Source: Okeania sp. SIO2C9
Lineage (GTDB): Bacteria; Cyanobacteriota; Cyanobacteriia; Cyanobacteriales; Microcoleaceae
Assembly: GCF_010672455.1 (NCBI RefSeq)
Contig: NZ_JAAHGO010000007.1
Span: 201,733-255,794, forward strand
DNA length: 54,062 bases
Direction: 5' to 3'
A program made the translations under genes and the position numbers. A model generated the notes under the pieces. That model was not told where the DNA came from, ran no database searches, and saw only the letters and a list, made by a program, of their open reading frames with translations. This document shows, piece by piece, positions 27,232-35,998 of the stretch (its first letter is position 1; each line of letters starts with the position of its first letter).

Positions 27232-28038
27232 ATGCTAGTTTCAACTTTTGAACTACTTTTAAAACCTATCACTCCTACTGTAGGAAATATTCCTAATTCT
27301 GACCGTCAAGTTCTCCAAGGTTACTTTTTAACTATTGCTAATCCTAATAACACTGACTTGAGGCTTCGACTCCAATTTACAGCTACAACACCTAACTTAA
27401 ACTTAGCTGATACTATTACTATTAGTGACGTAGCTGGTATTAACGTATTTGGCGATTTAACTCCCACCCCAGACCCTCGTAAATTCACTCTTGATGTAGG
27501 AATAGCCGCCCACGATACAGGATTAGTGATTTTACAGCCAGATATTACTACTCTCAATCCACAGGTAGATGAAGTCGAATTTCGTGGATTTGTCGAAATA
27601 TTTTTGCGCGCTCCTGGTGGTAAATTTAATGTGCTACTAACTCCCGAACATCGAGGCACATTTGTCAGTGAAAACCCACCTATTGTTTCTGATTTTGACC
27701 AACTGGTTTATGCCCTACCAACTTCTAATGGAGGTAGTCTATTTACACTTAAACAAGAGCTAGTAGATAAGGATGTTAAAGAAGTAAAACCAGAAGTCAA
27801 AGAAACCAAAGAAACCAAAGAAATCAAAGAAATCAAAGAAATCAAAGACGTTCCCGACAAACTACCCAAAGAAAATATCGAAACAGTTACGGCTAACCTA
27901 ACAAGCGAAGTGCAACAAACACTAGCTTTAATGGCTCAAAGTATTGATAACATCGAACAACGTCTAGCAACACAAGAAGCTTTCATATCTTCTGAAGAGC
28001 GTCCTGCTGTTGGTGAAACTGCTGTTAACAACGGATAA
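27232..28038 (+). CDS. Unknown protein with beta-rich domain and KE-rich linker
   Basis: 268 residues, family not recognised. Residues 1-165 look beta-rich, with alternating hydrophobic strands (LQGYFLTIANPNNTDLRLRL, VEFRGFVEIFLRAPGG). Residues 185-215 are a charged repeat (KETKEIKEIKEIK). The last 60 include a helical stretch (LTSEVQQTLALMAQSIDNIEQRLATQE) that could form a coiled coil. No signal peptide. GAGG ribosome site before the ATG. The next gene starts 14 nt after its stop, so the two are almost certainly co-transcribed; with the ATP-grasp enzyme downstream it could be that enzyme's substrate or partner, but nothing in the sequence proves it. Confidence 0.7.
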   Translation: MLVSTFELLLKPITPTVGNIPNSDRQVLQGYFLTIANPNNTDLRLRLQFTATTPNLNLADTITISDVAGINVFGDLTPTPDPRKFTLDVGIAAHDTGLVILQPDITTLNPQVDEVEFRGFVEIFLRAPGGKFNVLLTPEHRGTFVSENPPIVSDFDQLVYALPTSNGGSLFTLKQELVDKDVKEVKPEVKETKETKEIKEIKEIKDVPDKLPKENIETVTANLTSEVQQTLALMAQSIDNIEQRLATQEAFISSEERPAVGETAVNNG

Positions 28039-28052
28039 AAAGGAGTAGAGTA

Positions 28053-28745
28053 GTGCTTGTTGTTATTGCTAGTAAATATGACAAGTCTGCTCGGTCTTTT
28101 GTTGAACATTCGGCAACTGATGGTGTAACGCTACTCACCCCTGAAGATTTATCAGTGGTTGGGTGGCGACACCATCTGGGAAATACCAAAAATTCCACAG
28201 CGGTAGTGGGAGGAAAAATTATAGAAGTTGCACAAATAACAGGTGTGTTAACTCGCCTCCCAGCAGTTTTTCCAGAGGAACTTTTTCATATTGTTCCCAA
28301 TGACCGCACTTATGTAGCTGCTGAAATGACAGCATTTTTGGTTTCCTGGTTAAATACATTAAAATGCCCAATGCTCAACAGACCGACACCAACTTGTCTA
28401 CTTGGACCAAATTGGCGATCGCCCCAATGGATTTATGCTGCTGCTCAAGTGGGGATGTCTGTGCGTCCTCTGCATCAACATATTGCTCTAGGGAAGGAAA
28501 ATTTGCCAGAAGTAATTCCAAAATATTCCGCAACAGTAACTGTTGTTGGTAAAAGTTGTATTGGTGAAGTTGATGCCACCTTAGCAACTCAAGCTAGATA
28601 TCTTGCTGATGCTGCTGGAGTTGATTTATTAACTGTTCAATTTAGTAAAGCTGATGCTGATGCAGAATTTATTGATGCTAATTTGTGGGCAGATATTTCT
28701 CAACCAGCGATCGCTACTGCTATTCTAGAGTATTTTAACTTGTAG
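28053..28745 (+). CDS. ATP-grasp-like protein lacking the catalytic half
   Basis: 230 residues from GTG, with AAAAAGGAG upstream. The segment around 55-125 (ITGVLTRLPAVFP..., TAFLVSWLNTLKCPMLNRPT, QWIYAAAQVGM) parallels the pre-ATP-grasp region of the ligase encoded downstream (VTGVYLRPHN..., NALLSWVEMTSALILNRPS, QLQQICKFGF). After that the ligase's nucleotide-binding lysine, glycine-rich loop and metal-binding E-x-N are missing; instead there is a short alpha/beta tail (SATVTVVGKSCIGEVDA). It may therefore be a non-catalytic partner of the downstream enzyme. Its TAG stop is followed at once by a GGGCGAATGGCATTCGCCC palindrome. Confidence 0.65.
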   Translation: MLVVIASKYDKSARSFVEHSATDGVTLLTPEDLSVVGWRHHLGNTKNSTAVVGGKIIEVAQITGVLTRLPAVFPEELFHIVPNDRTYVAAEMTAFLVSWLNTLKCPMLNRPTPTCLLGPNWRSPQWIYAAAQVGMSVRPLHQHIALGKENLPEVIPKYSATVTVVGKSCIGEVDATLATQARYLADAAGVDLLTVQFSKADADAEFIDANLWADISQPAIATAILEYFNL

Positions 28746-28764
28746 GGGCGAATGGCATTCGCCC
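28746..28764. repeat. GGGCGAATGGCATTCGCCC palindrome at a gene end
   Basis: An almost perfect 19-nt palindrome starting on the base after the stop codon of the upstream gene. It could form a strong hairpin and act as a weak terminator or RNA-stabilising stem, but no T-run follows. Confidence 0.8.
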
Positions 28765-29055
28765 ATACTTTGAGCTATGACGCAGGATTGCTGAGTCGGG
28801 GCCATTTCAGTTATTAGTACTGATTGCTAAGTGCTGAGTGCTTACCTTTTGGTCTCAAACCTCCCTCTTTTAAGGCGATAAAAAGCGGTCGAGAGATGGA
28901 TGGGATACCTAACAATATCTTATTGACCAAGAGAAAGAGAATATTCAATATTTCAATTCACTTTGCTTTCCTAGGTCATGCTGCGCAAACAGCTAGAGGT
29001 ACTGATAACTGATAACTGATAACTGAAATGACCACTTTTTTAACGAGGAAAAAAA
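28765..29055. repeat. Short gap with ACCGAAAAATT-family fragment and ACTGATA heptamers
   Basis: Contains TTTTAAGGCGATAAAAAGCGGTCG (about 28868-28891), a truncated member of the element family at 18357 and 50530, then a GTCATGCTGCGCAAACAGC repeat and ACTGATA heptamers up to 29025. No gene. Confidence 0.6.
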
Positions 29056-29997
29056 ATGTTAATTCTGTTATGGGGTTTACCCGGAGATTCACCTTTAGCA
29101 GCAGTACAGAAAGAATTACAAAATTTAGGTATACCTCATGTACTGCTGAACCAACGAGAAATTCTTGAAACTGAAGTTAAGCTTTCTGTAGGGGAAAAAA
29201 TTACAGGGGAAATCTGGACTTCTACTCACAAAATAGACTTGAGTGCAGTCACAGGAGTTTATTTGCGTCCCCACAACTCCTACAAACTTCCAGAAATCAT
29301 GGAAGCAGGACCTGAGAGTTATGCTTGGCAACACGCGACTGCAGTAGACAATGCTTTGTTGTCATGGGTAGAAATGACTTCTGCCTTAATTTTGAATCGC
29401 CCTTCAGCAATGGCAGCGAATAATTCTAAACCGTATCAGTTACAGCAAATTTGTAAGTTTGGGTTTCAAGTACCTGAGACTTTAGTTACTACCAGTCCTA
29501 ATGCGGTAAATGAGTTTTGGCAAGACCATGGCAGTGTGATTTACAAATCTGTTAGTAGTACCCGCAGTAAGGTTTCTCAGTTACGTCCAGAACACACCGA
29601 ACGTTTAGATAATGTTGCTTCTTGTCCAACTCAATTTCAGCAATATATACCTGGTAGAGATTATCGGGTTCATGTAGTGGGTGGAGATGTATTTGCCTGT
29701 GCTATTAGTTCTGCTGCGGATGATTATCGTTACGCGGGAGTTGCCAATGCTCCTGAAATTTTTAGTTGTCGTTTACCGGAAGATATAGAAAATAAATGTA
29801 GATTAATGGCAGCAGAAATGGAATTATCTTTAGCTGGCATAGATTTGCGAGAAACTCCAGAGGGGGAATGGTACTGTTTTGAGGTTAATCCTTCTCCAGG
29901 ATTTACATATTATCAGCAAGAAACAAATCAACCTATTAGTAATGCCATAGCTAGATTATTGGCATCGGGACTTTATAAGTCAAAAGTTAAAAGTTAA
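29056..29997 (+). CDS. ATP-grasp ligase (RimK-like)
   Basis: 313 residues. N-terminal pre-ATP-grasp domain (1-130), then VIYKSVSSTRSKV with the nucleotide-binding lysine near 170, FQQYIPGRDYRVHVVGGDVFACAI (central ATP-grasp strands), and LAGIDLRETPEGEWYCFEVNPSPGF with the metal-binding Glu-x-Asn. ATP-grasp enzymes join a carboxylate to an amine or thiol through an acyl phosphate; RimK-type members modify peptides or proteins. AGGA ribosome site. The last residues KSKVKS are encoded by AAAAGTC/AAAAGTT heptamers and are probably a fortuitous extension. It follows the unknown protein and the half ATP-grasp gene. Confidence 0.8.
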   Translation: MLILLWGLPGDSPLAAVQKELQNLGIPHVLLNQREILETEVKLSVGEKITGEIWTSTHKIDLSAVTGVYLRPHNSYKLPEIMEAGPESYAWQHATAVDNALLSWVEMTSALILNRPSAMAANNSKPYQLQQICKFGFQVPETLVTTSPNAVNEFWQDHGSVIYKSVSSTRSKVSQLRPEHTERLDNVASCPTQFQQYIPGRDYRVHVVGGDVFACAISSAADDYRYAGVANAPEIFSCRLPEDIENKCRLMAAEMELSLAGIDLRETPEGEWYCFEVNPSPGFTYYQQETNQPISNAIARLLASGLYKSKVKS

Positions 29998-30307
29998 AAG
30001 TTAAAAGTCAAAAGTCAGATTTTACAGAACTACAAATAAAAATCAAAAGTCAAAAGTCAGATTTTACAGAACTACAAATAAAAGTTAAAAGTCAGATTTT
30101 ATAGAGGTGCAAAAGTTTAATTGTACAGTAATTTACGGAAGTTATAAGTCAAAAGTCGGTGTTGCATAAATGCGAGATGATTTTAATAGTTTTGTGGAAG
30201 TGGAATGGGCATCTTGCCCGTTCCTGATATTTTTCCCCGTTACAAAAATAACTTCTGACTTCTGACTTCTGACTTCTGACTTCGTTCTTCTTCCCTGTTA
30301 TAAAATT
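29998..30307. repeat. Heptamer-repeat intergenic region
   Basis: No gene. AAAAGTT/AAAAGTC heptamers, three copies of GTCAGATTTTA(C/T)AGA separated by ACTACAAATAAAA, then TTCTGAC heptamers at 30251-30282. Confidence 0.75.
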
Positions 30308-31267
30308 ATGAGTTTAAAATTCACACCACTTTCTTTCAGTTGGGTAGCACTTCATCCTCAACCTTGTGGAATTATCCAATTTATCGGCGGAGCTTTTTTT
30401 GGCAGTTTCCCAACGATTTTTTATCGCTATTTCTTAAGTCAAATGTATGCTGAAGGATACAGCATTATTGCTTTACCTTTCCGCTTTAGTTTCCAACATT
30501 GGCCTATTGCTATTAGTTTATTAAAAGAACAAAGTGTTTTAGCAAAAGCCATGCCAGAACTTGCTGAAAAATTGGGTTATCAAAATAATATCTATACTGA
30601 CAAATCAAAATATTTTTGGGTTGGTCATAGTTTAGGATGCAAGTATATTATGCTGCTAGAATTCTTGAGTGAAAATGGATGGCAAAACAAACTCAGAAAA
30701 TATGTTAATGCTGGAGAAGTAGAAAAAATAGAAAGAATTTTCCATCAAATTCATCCTAGTATAACTACTATTTTAAATCAGCATTCTTTGTTAATAGCTC
30801 CAGATATTAGTGACACAAATAGCGCTATACCTATCCCTGCTTTAGCAAAATTAATAGACCGAATTGGTTTAGGAGCAAAACCCAATCGAAAACAAACCCA
30901 ATCTTTGATTAAACATAGTGATTTATTTCAGTTAATTTCCATGATTTCTTTTACTCAAGATACTATTGCAGGGAGTATCACAGACCGAGAAAAAAGTAAA
31001 GAAATTCAAGATAAAAGTGATGTACTTTGGTTAGTAAATACCTTGAAAAATCGAGGCTTATTACATCAAGAAATTCAGGGAAAACATTTAGAACCAGTGG
31101 GAATAAAAGTAGGCAACTATATTGTTTATCTGAATCCCTTAGATAAATTTATTCAGCCAATTTATCACAGATATTTAGAACAAATAGCTTTACATTTATT
31201 GGTTGAAGAAGAAAGAAGTAAGAAGGAAGAAGGAACAAAGAACAAAGGAAAATATTGCGTTGTCTGA
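30308..31267 (+). CDS. DUF1350 family protein (alpha/beta-hydrolase-like)
   Basis: 319 residues. Matches the DUF1350 proteins common in cyanobacteria and plastids: SWVALHPQPCGIIQFIGGAFFGSFPTIFYR at the N-terminus, YSIIALPFRFSFQHWPIA, and YFWVGHSLGCKYIMLLEFL, where GHSLG is a nucleophile-elbow motif. VGNYIVYLNPLDKFIQP is near the C-terminus. Function unproven; a hydrolase fold is likely. The C-terminal VEEERSKKEEGTKNKGKYCVV is encoded by a purine-rich dispersed repeat and probably extends the native protein. Confidence 0.8.
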   Translation: MSLKFTPLSFSWVALHPQPCGIIQFIGGAFFGSFPTIFYRYFLSQMYAEGYSIIALPFRFSFQHWPIAISLLKEQSVLAKAMPELAEKLGYQNNIYTDKSKYFWVGHSLGCKYIMLLEFLSENGWQNKLRKYVNAGEVEKIERIFHQIHPSITTILNQHSLLIAPDISDTNSAIPIPALAKLIDRIGLGAKPNRKQTQSLIKHSDLFQLISMISFTQDTIAGSITDREKSKEIQDKSDVLWLVNTLKNRGLLHQEIQGKHLEPVGIKVGNYIVYLNPLDKFIQPIYHRYLEQIALHLLVEEERSKKEEGTKNKGKYCVV

Positions 31268-31334
31268 GTTTTAAGTTTTTGATATCCTGACCTTTTCTTC
31301 GAGTGCGATCAAGATTGGTATGGAGAGGCTTTAT
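31268..31334. repeat. ACTCAGACAACGC-family repeat (reverse)
   Basis: TTGCGTTGTCTGAGTTTTAAG near 31256-31276 overlaps the end of the DUF1350 gene and continues here. Related copies are at 13940, 23677, 35512, 42748 and 53193. Confidence 0.6.
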
Positions 31335-31588
31335 ACCTTAATTTTTCGGTAAGGGCGAATTTCTCTAATGGCTTTTTCTAAAGATTCATAATTTTTCTGG
31401 CTTGATTAAAACAAGCAGAGCCATTCTTCGTCTGTACAGATTTCGTCACTCTACCAATAACTGCTAGTTATAGAGCTGAAAATTTAAATACAAGCAGCTA
31501 GTCTTTTTTCAAGCAAGTATTTAGCTATGTTATCCGCATCTTGTCTACTGGAAGTTGTCGTAATTACCATAAGATATTCTGGTGACAT
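31335..31588 (-). pseudogene. cutA: cutA pseudogene with in-frame stops
   Basis: Starting at the ATG at 31588 the frame reads MSPEYLMVITTTSSRQDADN, then ...EKRLAACI followed by a stop. Past the stop the same frame continues as IFSSITSSYW-stop-SDEICTDEEWLCLF-stop-SSQKNYESLEKAIREIRPY, matching CutA1 (AACIQI, SYWW, EEWLCLIK, LEKAIREIHPY). Three nonsense codons sit where Gln, Trp and Lys are expected, without frameshifts. The end merges into an ACCGAAAAATTAAGG repeat, removing the last 25 or so residues. CutA is a small trimeric protein of about 110 residues linked to metal tolerance. Only a 34-residue fragment could be made. Confidence 0.85.
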
Positions 31589-31753
31589 TTTATTTTCTTC
31601 CTTCACTAAAATTTTGTTTGAAACTTCAAGTATTAGTCTCTTGCAAAAGTAACATAAAACTGAGATATTGTATCGGTCAAACAATTCTTAACTACTCCCC
31701 CACTCCCCTACTCCCCCACTCCCCTACTCCCCTACACCTTCTTCCTTCTTCAA
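31589..31753. repeat. CTCCCC(A/T)A low-complexity tract
   Basis: An array of ACTCCCC/TACTCCCC-type units at about 31690-31735 lies just downstream of pstB. No clear terminator hairpin. Confidence 0.6.
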
Positions 31754-32548
31754 TTAACCAATTCTGCCATGTAAATAATCTTCTGTTTTCTGATTTTTAG
31801 GGTCAGCAAATAAATCTTTAGTTTCACTAAATTCTATCAACTCCCCTAAATACATAAACGCCGTATAATCAGATAATCTTGCAGCTTGCTGCATACTATG
31901 AGTCACAATTAAAATAGTTATCTTTTCTTTTAATTGACTCATCAACTCTTCAATTTTAGCAGTAGCAATTGGGTCAAGAGCAGAAGTAGGTTCATCCAAT
32001 AAAATCATCTCAGGTTCTCCTACTAAAGCACGAGCTATACATAGACGTTGTTGTTGACCTCCAGACAAATTAAAAGCTACTTCTTTTAATCTATCTTTAA
32101 CCTCATTCCACAAAGCTGCACCTCGAAGAGCTTGCTCTACTTTTTCATCAATTAAACTCCGTTTTTTTTCACCACGCACCCGCAAACCATAAGCCACATT
32201 TTCATAAATTGATTTGGGAAACGGATTGGGTTTTTGAAATACCATACTAATTCGCATTCTTACTTCTATCGGGTCAATATTTTTAGCCAAAATATTCTCT
32301 GAATCTAGCCAAATTTCTCCTTCATAGTAATTTCCTGGATACAAATCGTGCATCCGATTAAAGCAGCGTAATAAAGTAGTTTTTCCACACCCTGAAGGTC
32401 CGATTAATGCAGTAATTTGTTTTTCTGGTACAACCAAATTAATATTTTTTAAAATATTGGATGAACCATAATAAAAATTCAGTTCTTTGACTTCTGCTTT
32501 GGGTGTTATAGTAATTAATTCTTGTTTTTTTCTATAAAAATTTACCAT
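31754..32548 (-). CDS. pstB: Phosphate ABC transporter ATP-binding protein
   Basis: 264 residues, full length. Walker [10 protein letters not shown], signature LSGGQQQRL, Walker [14 protein letters not shown] and the switch His in IVTHSMQQA. PstB-specific features include CFNRMHDL after Walker A and [18 protein letters not shown]. It hydrolyses ATP to drive phosphate import with PstA, PstC and PstS at the inner membrane. The start overlaps the end of pstA by 7 nt (ATGGTAA), indicating translational coupling. Confidence 0.97.
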   Translation of the reverse strand: MVNFYRKKQELITITPKAEVKELNFYYGSSNILKNINLVVPEKQITALIGPSGCGKTTLLRCFNRMHDLYPGNYYEGEIWLDSENILAKNIDPIEVRMRISMVFQKPNPFPKSIYENVAYGLRVRGEKKRSLIDEKVEQALRGAALWNEVKDRLKEVAFNLSGGQQQRLCIARALVGEPEMILLDEPTSALDPIATAKIEELMSQLKEKITILIVTHSMQQAARLSDYTAFMYLGELIEFSETKDLFADPKNQKTEDYLHGRIG

Positions 32549-33486
32549 TTGATACCTTTACGAACTAGATAACGTAAATAAATAGCTAGAGTATTGATTG
32601 TCAAAGTCATAATAGTTAATATAGTACCCGCTGCTGCTGCATTTATTTCAAATGCTTTTTGTGGGCGAGAAACCCAATTAAACATCTGAATTGGCATTAA
32701 TGTAAATGGAGCTTGGAGCCAGGAAAAAGAAATAAACGGAAATTCACTTTTCACCGGAGATTCTGGTAAAAAAGCAATAAATGTCAATGCACCAATAGTA
32801 ATAACTGGAGCTGTTTCTCCTATTGCTCGTGATAAACCAATAATTATACCAGTAAGAATAGTACCAAAAGAGTAAGGCAAAAGATGGTCCCAAATCATTT
32901 GCCATTTACTTGCTCCAAGAGCATAAGCAGCTTCTCGTAAATTAGTTGGAATGGAGCGGAGAGCTTCACGAGTAGTCACAATAACTATAGGTAAAATTAA
33001 TAAGGCTAAAGTTAAGCCTGCGGTGAGAATACTTTCCCCTAAATTTAACTGATAAACAAAAAATCCTAATGCTAACAAACCATAAATAATTGAAGGTACA
33101 CCTGCAAGATTTGTCACATTAATTTCTATTAGATTGGAAATCCAATTTTTTCGAGCATATTCTTCTAGATAAATACCAGAAGCAACTCCTAGAGGAACTG
33201 CCACTAATGTAGTTACTAACATCACTAAACAAGTACCTACCCAAGCTGATAAAATTCCGGCTTCTTCCGGTTTTCTACTAGGGAAAGAAAATAAGAAGTT
33301 CCAATTTAGGCGTGGTAAGCCATCAATCATCATTTTAATTATTAAAGCAGCTAATATTAATATTGAACCCGTAATTACTAACAAACCAATTACGGCAAAA
33401 ATACTATTAACCAAATTTCGTTTATTAAGATTATTTTTAAGATAGTTTAAAGGTAAAAAAATATTTGTAAAATCTTGATTTGACAT
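32542..33486 (-). CDS. pstA: Phosphate ABC transporter permease PstA
   Basis: 314 residues with six predicted membrane segments; the first is [13 protein letters not shown] near residue 40. The permease EAA loop is present as [23 protein letters not shown], and [17 protein letters not shown] is a PstA hallmark. Located between pstC and pstB; overlaps pstB by 7 nt. It forms the channel with PstC. Confidence 0.96.
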   Translation of the reverse strand: MSNQDFTNIFLPLNYLKNNLNKRNLVNSIFAVIGLLVITGSILILAALIIKMMIDGLPRLNWNFLFSFPSRKPEEAGILSAWVGTCLVMLVTTLVAVPLGVASGIYLEEYARKNWISNLIEINVTNLAGVPSIIYGLLALGFFVYQLNLGESILTAGLTLALLILPIVIVTTREALRSIPTNLREAAYALGASKWQMIWDHLLPYSFGTILTGIIIGLSRAIGETAPVITIGALTFIAFLPESPVKSEFPFISFSWLQAPFTLMPIQMFNWVSRPQKAFEINAAAAGTILTIMTLTINTLAIYLRYLVRKGIKW

Positions 33487-34248
33487 CTATATTAAGTTCC
33501 TATAATTCATCGACATATATTTAACAATTAATAATTAATAATTAATAATTAATAATTACCTCTTCTTTTCAAGGAGAGGATTGAAGCGTAGCGTGAAAAT
33601 TTTTTCTTTTCTCTTGGTCGATTGGATATGGCTCCGAGACCTTGCCATCCAAGCTCCGAAGATCGACCGCATAACAGCTTCTTACTTTTTCCTTCTTACT
33701 TTTTCCTTCTTACTTCTTCCTTCTTCCTTCTTCCTTCTTTTAATATATTTTTGAATGTCTTGGATTTGTTTGACATTCTATTATCATAGTATTTAGAACG
33801 CAAATATAACTTCATAGTTATCCTCTCAATGCACAAATTTTATGAAAATATGTTGGCTAGTATCAATAACCAATTTAAAAACATAACAGCTTCTTACTTT
33901 TTCCTTCTTACTTCTTCCTTCTTCCTTCTTCCTTCTTTTAATATATTTTTGAATGTCTTGGATTTGTTTGACATTCTATTATCATAGTATTTAGAACGCA
34001 AATATAACTTGATAGTTACCCTCTCAATGCACGAATTTTATGAAAATATGTTGGCTAGTATCAATAACCAATTTAAAAACATAACAGCTTCTTACTTTTT
34101 CCTTCTTACTTCTTCCTTCTTCCTTCTTCCTTCTTCCTTCTTCCTTCTTTTGAATGCACGAATTTTATGAAAATATGTTGGCTAGTATCAATAACCAATT
34201 TAAAAACATAATAGCTTCTTCCTTTTTCCTTCTTCCTTCTTTGTTCTT
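33487..34248. repeat. Direct repeats of about 200 bp between pstC and pstA
   Basis: Copies beginning CATAACAGCTTCTTAC(T) start at 33670, 33882, 34080 and a last shortened one at 34207 (CATAATAGC). Each contains CTTCCTT heptamers and a block with CTTGGATTTGTTTGACATTC and AATATGTTGGCTAGTATC. The copy next to pstC lines up with the pstC stop region (TTTTAATATATTT), so the duplication seems to have begun at the pstC 3' end. Positions 33510-33670 hold an ACCGAAAAATT-family element in reverse. Confidence 0.85.
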
Positions 34249-35178
34249 TTAATATATTTCGCGATAATGTTTAGCTAGAAAATGACCGATTATATTTAAT
34301 ATTAAAGTTATCAATACTAAAGTTAGACCAGCAGCAAAAATTGTTTGATAAGCTAAAGTACCATGAGGTAAATCACCAAGACTAACCTGGACAATATACC
34401 CTGTAATAGTAGCAGCTTGATCTGTAGGATTCAAAGTAAAATTGGGCTGCAAGCCAGCCGCAATAGCAACAATCATTGTTTCTCCTACTGCACGGGAAGC
34501 TCCCAGAATATAAGCCGAACAAATACCAGAAATAGCAGCCGGAAATACAACTAATAATGATGTTTGAAACCTAGTTGCTCCCATAGCAAAAGATCCTTCT
34601 CGTAAACCTACTGGCACAGAACGCATAGCATCTTCACTTATAGAACTAATAAATGGAATAATCATTATTCCTATTACTAATCCTGCACTCAACATATTAA
34701 AAGTTGGCAAATTTGGAAATATTTTTTGTAATAGTGGAGTGACATACAATAGTGCGAAATAACCATAAACTACTGTGGGAATAGCAGCCAATAATTCTAA
34801 GAATGGTTTGATAGTTTCTCTACATTTTATTGGGGAAAATTCACTCAGATAAATTCCTGCTATAGTGCCCAGTGGAATAGCTATCATTAAAGCAATAATT
34901 GAAGTTACTAAGGTTCCTGAAACTAAAGGTAAAATTCCATATTGTGGATTTTGAAATAAGGGAGTCCATTGTGTACTTGTCAGGAAGTCTAATATGGATA
35001 TTTCTTGAAAAAATAAAACTGATTCTCTGACTAATATAAACAAAATTGCTATTGTAGTTGCTATAGAGGAAAAAGCTGCTAAAAACAAAATATATTCAAT
35101 TATTTTTTCTCGTGTATCTTGAACTAATCTTGATGAAAATTTTGGTAATTTTATTGATTTTAAAAGTTTCTTTCTCAT
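34249..35178 (-). CDS. pstC: Phosphate ABC transporter permease PstC
   Basis: 309 residues, membrane protein. EDAMRSVPVGLREGSFAMGATRFQ is the EAA loop, GASRAVGETMIVAIAAG is typical of PstC, and SAGLVIGIMIIPFISSISEDA is also conserved. It partners PstA in the phosphate importer. It is 760 nt from pstA and 820 nt from pstS, unusually far for a pst operon; the gaps are repeat-filled. Confidence 0.96.
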   Translation of the reverse strand: MRKKLLKSIKLPKFSSRLVQDTREKIIEYILFLAAFSSIATTIAILFILVRESVLFFQEISILDFLTSTQWTPLFQNPQYGILPLVSGTLVTSIIALMIAIPLGTIAGIYLSEFSPIKCRETIKPFLELLAAIPTVVYGYFALLYVTPLLQKIFPNLPTFNMLSAGLVIGIMIIPFISSISEDAMRSVPVGLREGSFAMGATRFQTSLLVVFPAAISGICSAYILGASRAVGETMIVAIAAGLQPNFTLNPTDQAATITGYIVQVSLGDLPHGTLAYQTIFAAGLTLVLITLILNIIGHFLAKHYREIY

Positions 35179-35998
35179 TCAATACTCAGTGATTAAGTAA
35201 ATAATAATGGTCAGCATTCAGTTAAGTAAGTAGGTATTTCTAATTAAACGTTAAAAAAATTGTACGGGTGGGTTTAGCCGAAAGCCTTGATAAATTAGCT
35301 ATATAGTCCTAAAAACCCGCCGTACACTTGTTGCATTTATTTATGCTTACCTACTTATTAGCGGTCAACATTCAGTAGTAAAAATGAATTAGGGTGATGA
35401 TTTGTTATATAGCTAAAGTTAGCCTATCTGCTTTTCTTAATACTTTTAATTCTGCCTCATTCTCTCAACGCTTACTTATATAGCAGTCGAAGGAAAAGTT
35501 AGAACATATCAAAAACTTAAAACTCAGACAACGCCATATTTTTCCAACTTCGTTTCTTCCTTTTTCCTTCTGCTATACGGTTGAATTTTGAATGCTTACT
35601 AACAATAATCAATAATAATTGATGCTTATACAAAATTAATATGAATCTGCATAGAATAATATTTAAATCAGAGTTCACTGTAGATTGAGAAAGACTTGTT
35701 AATAAATTTCATAATTCTGTACAGCCTCACATAAAATTGATACTTAGACATTAGCCGATAATTTATCTAATTTTCGGTGTTGCTGAGTGGTAATGATTTT
35801 TAGATTAAGTATCAACGCGAAACATAAGTTTTTCAATTTTACCTTCAGCTACTTACCATTACATTTCAGCAATCCCTAATTTTCAGCACTAATTTACATA
35901 ATGAAATATATTTGCCACTTGAATCTAGTTTAGTATGAAAAATCAAAGAATTACTCTACTTAAAAATAGTTTAAGTCTTCATTATTAAGATTTAAAAT
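35179..35998. repeat. Intergenic region between pstS and pstC
   Basis: No gene recognised in 820 nt. It includes an ACTCAGACAACGC-family repeat with GAACATATCAAAAACTTAAA at 35507-35555 followed by CTTCCTT-type heptamers. The rest is AT-rich. A short imperfect inverted repeat around TACGGGTGGGTTT / AAACCCGCCGTAC (35262-35332) could form a hairpin and may attenuate read-through from pstS. Confidence 0.5.
35262..35332. terminator. Possible hairpin downstream of pstS
   Basis: GTACGGGTGGGTTT at 35262-35275 pairs with AAAACCCGCCGTAC near 35312-35326 (one mismatch), loop about 36 nt. It lies between pstS and pstC. A terminator/attenuator role is only a possibility because no clear U-run follows on the minus strand. 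Confidence 0.3.

Noticed and set aside
33660-34240. CRISPR array, considered because of regular direct repeats
   Set aside because: Units are about 200 bp, spacers are not unique and no cas gene is near.
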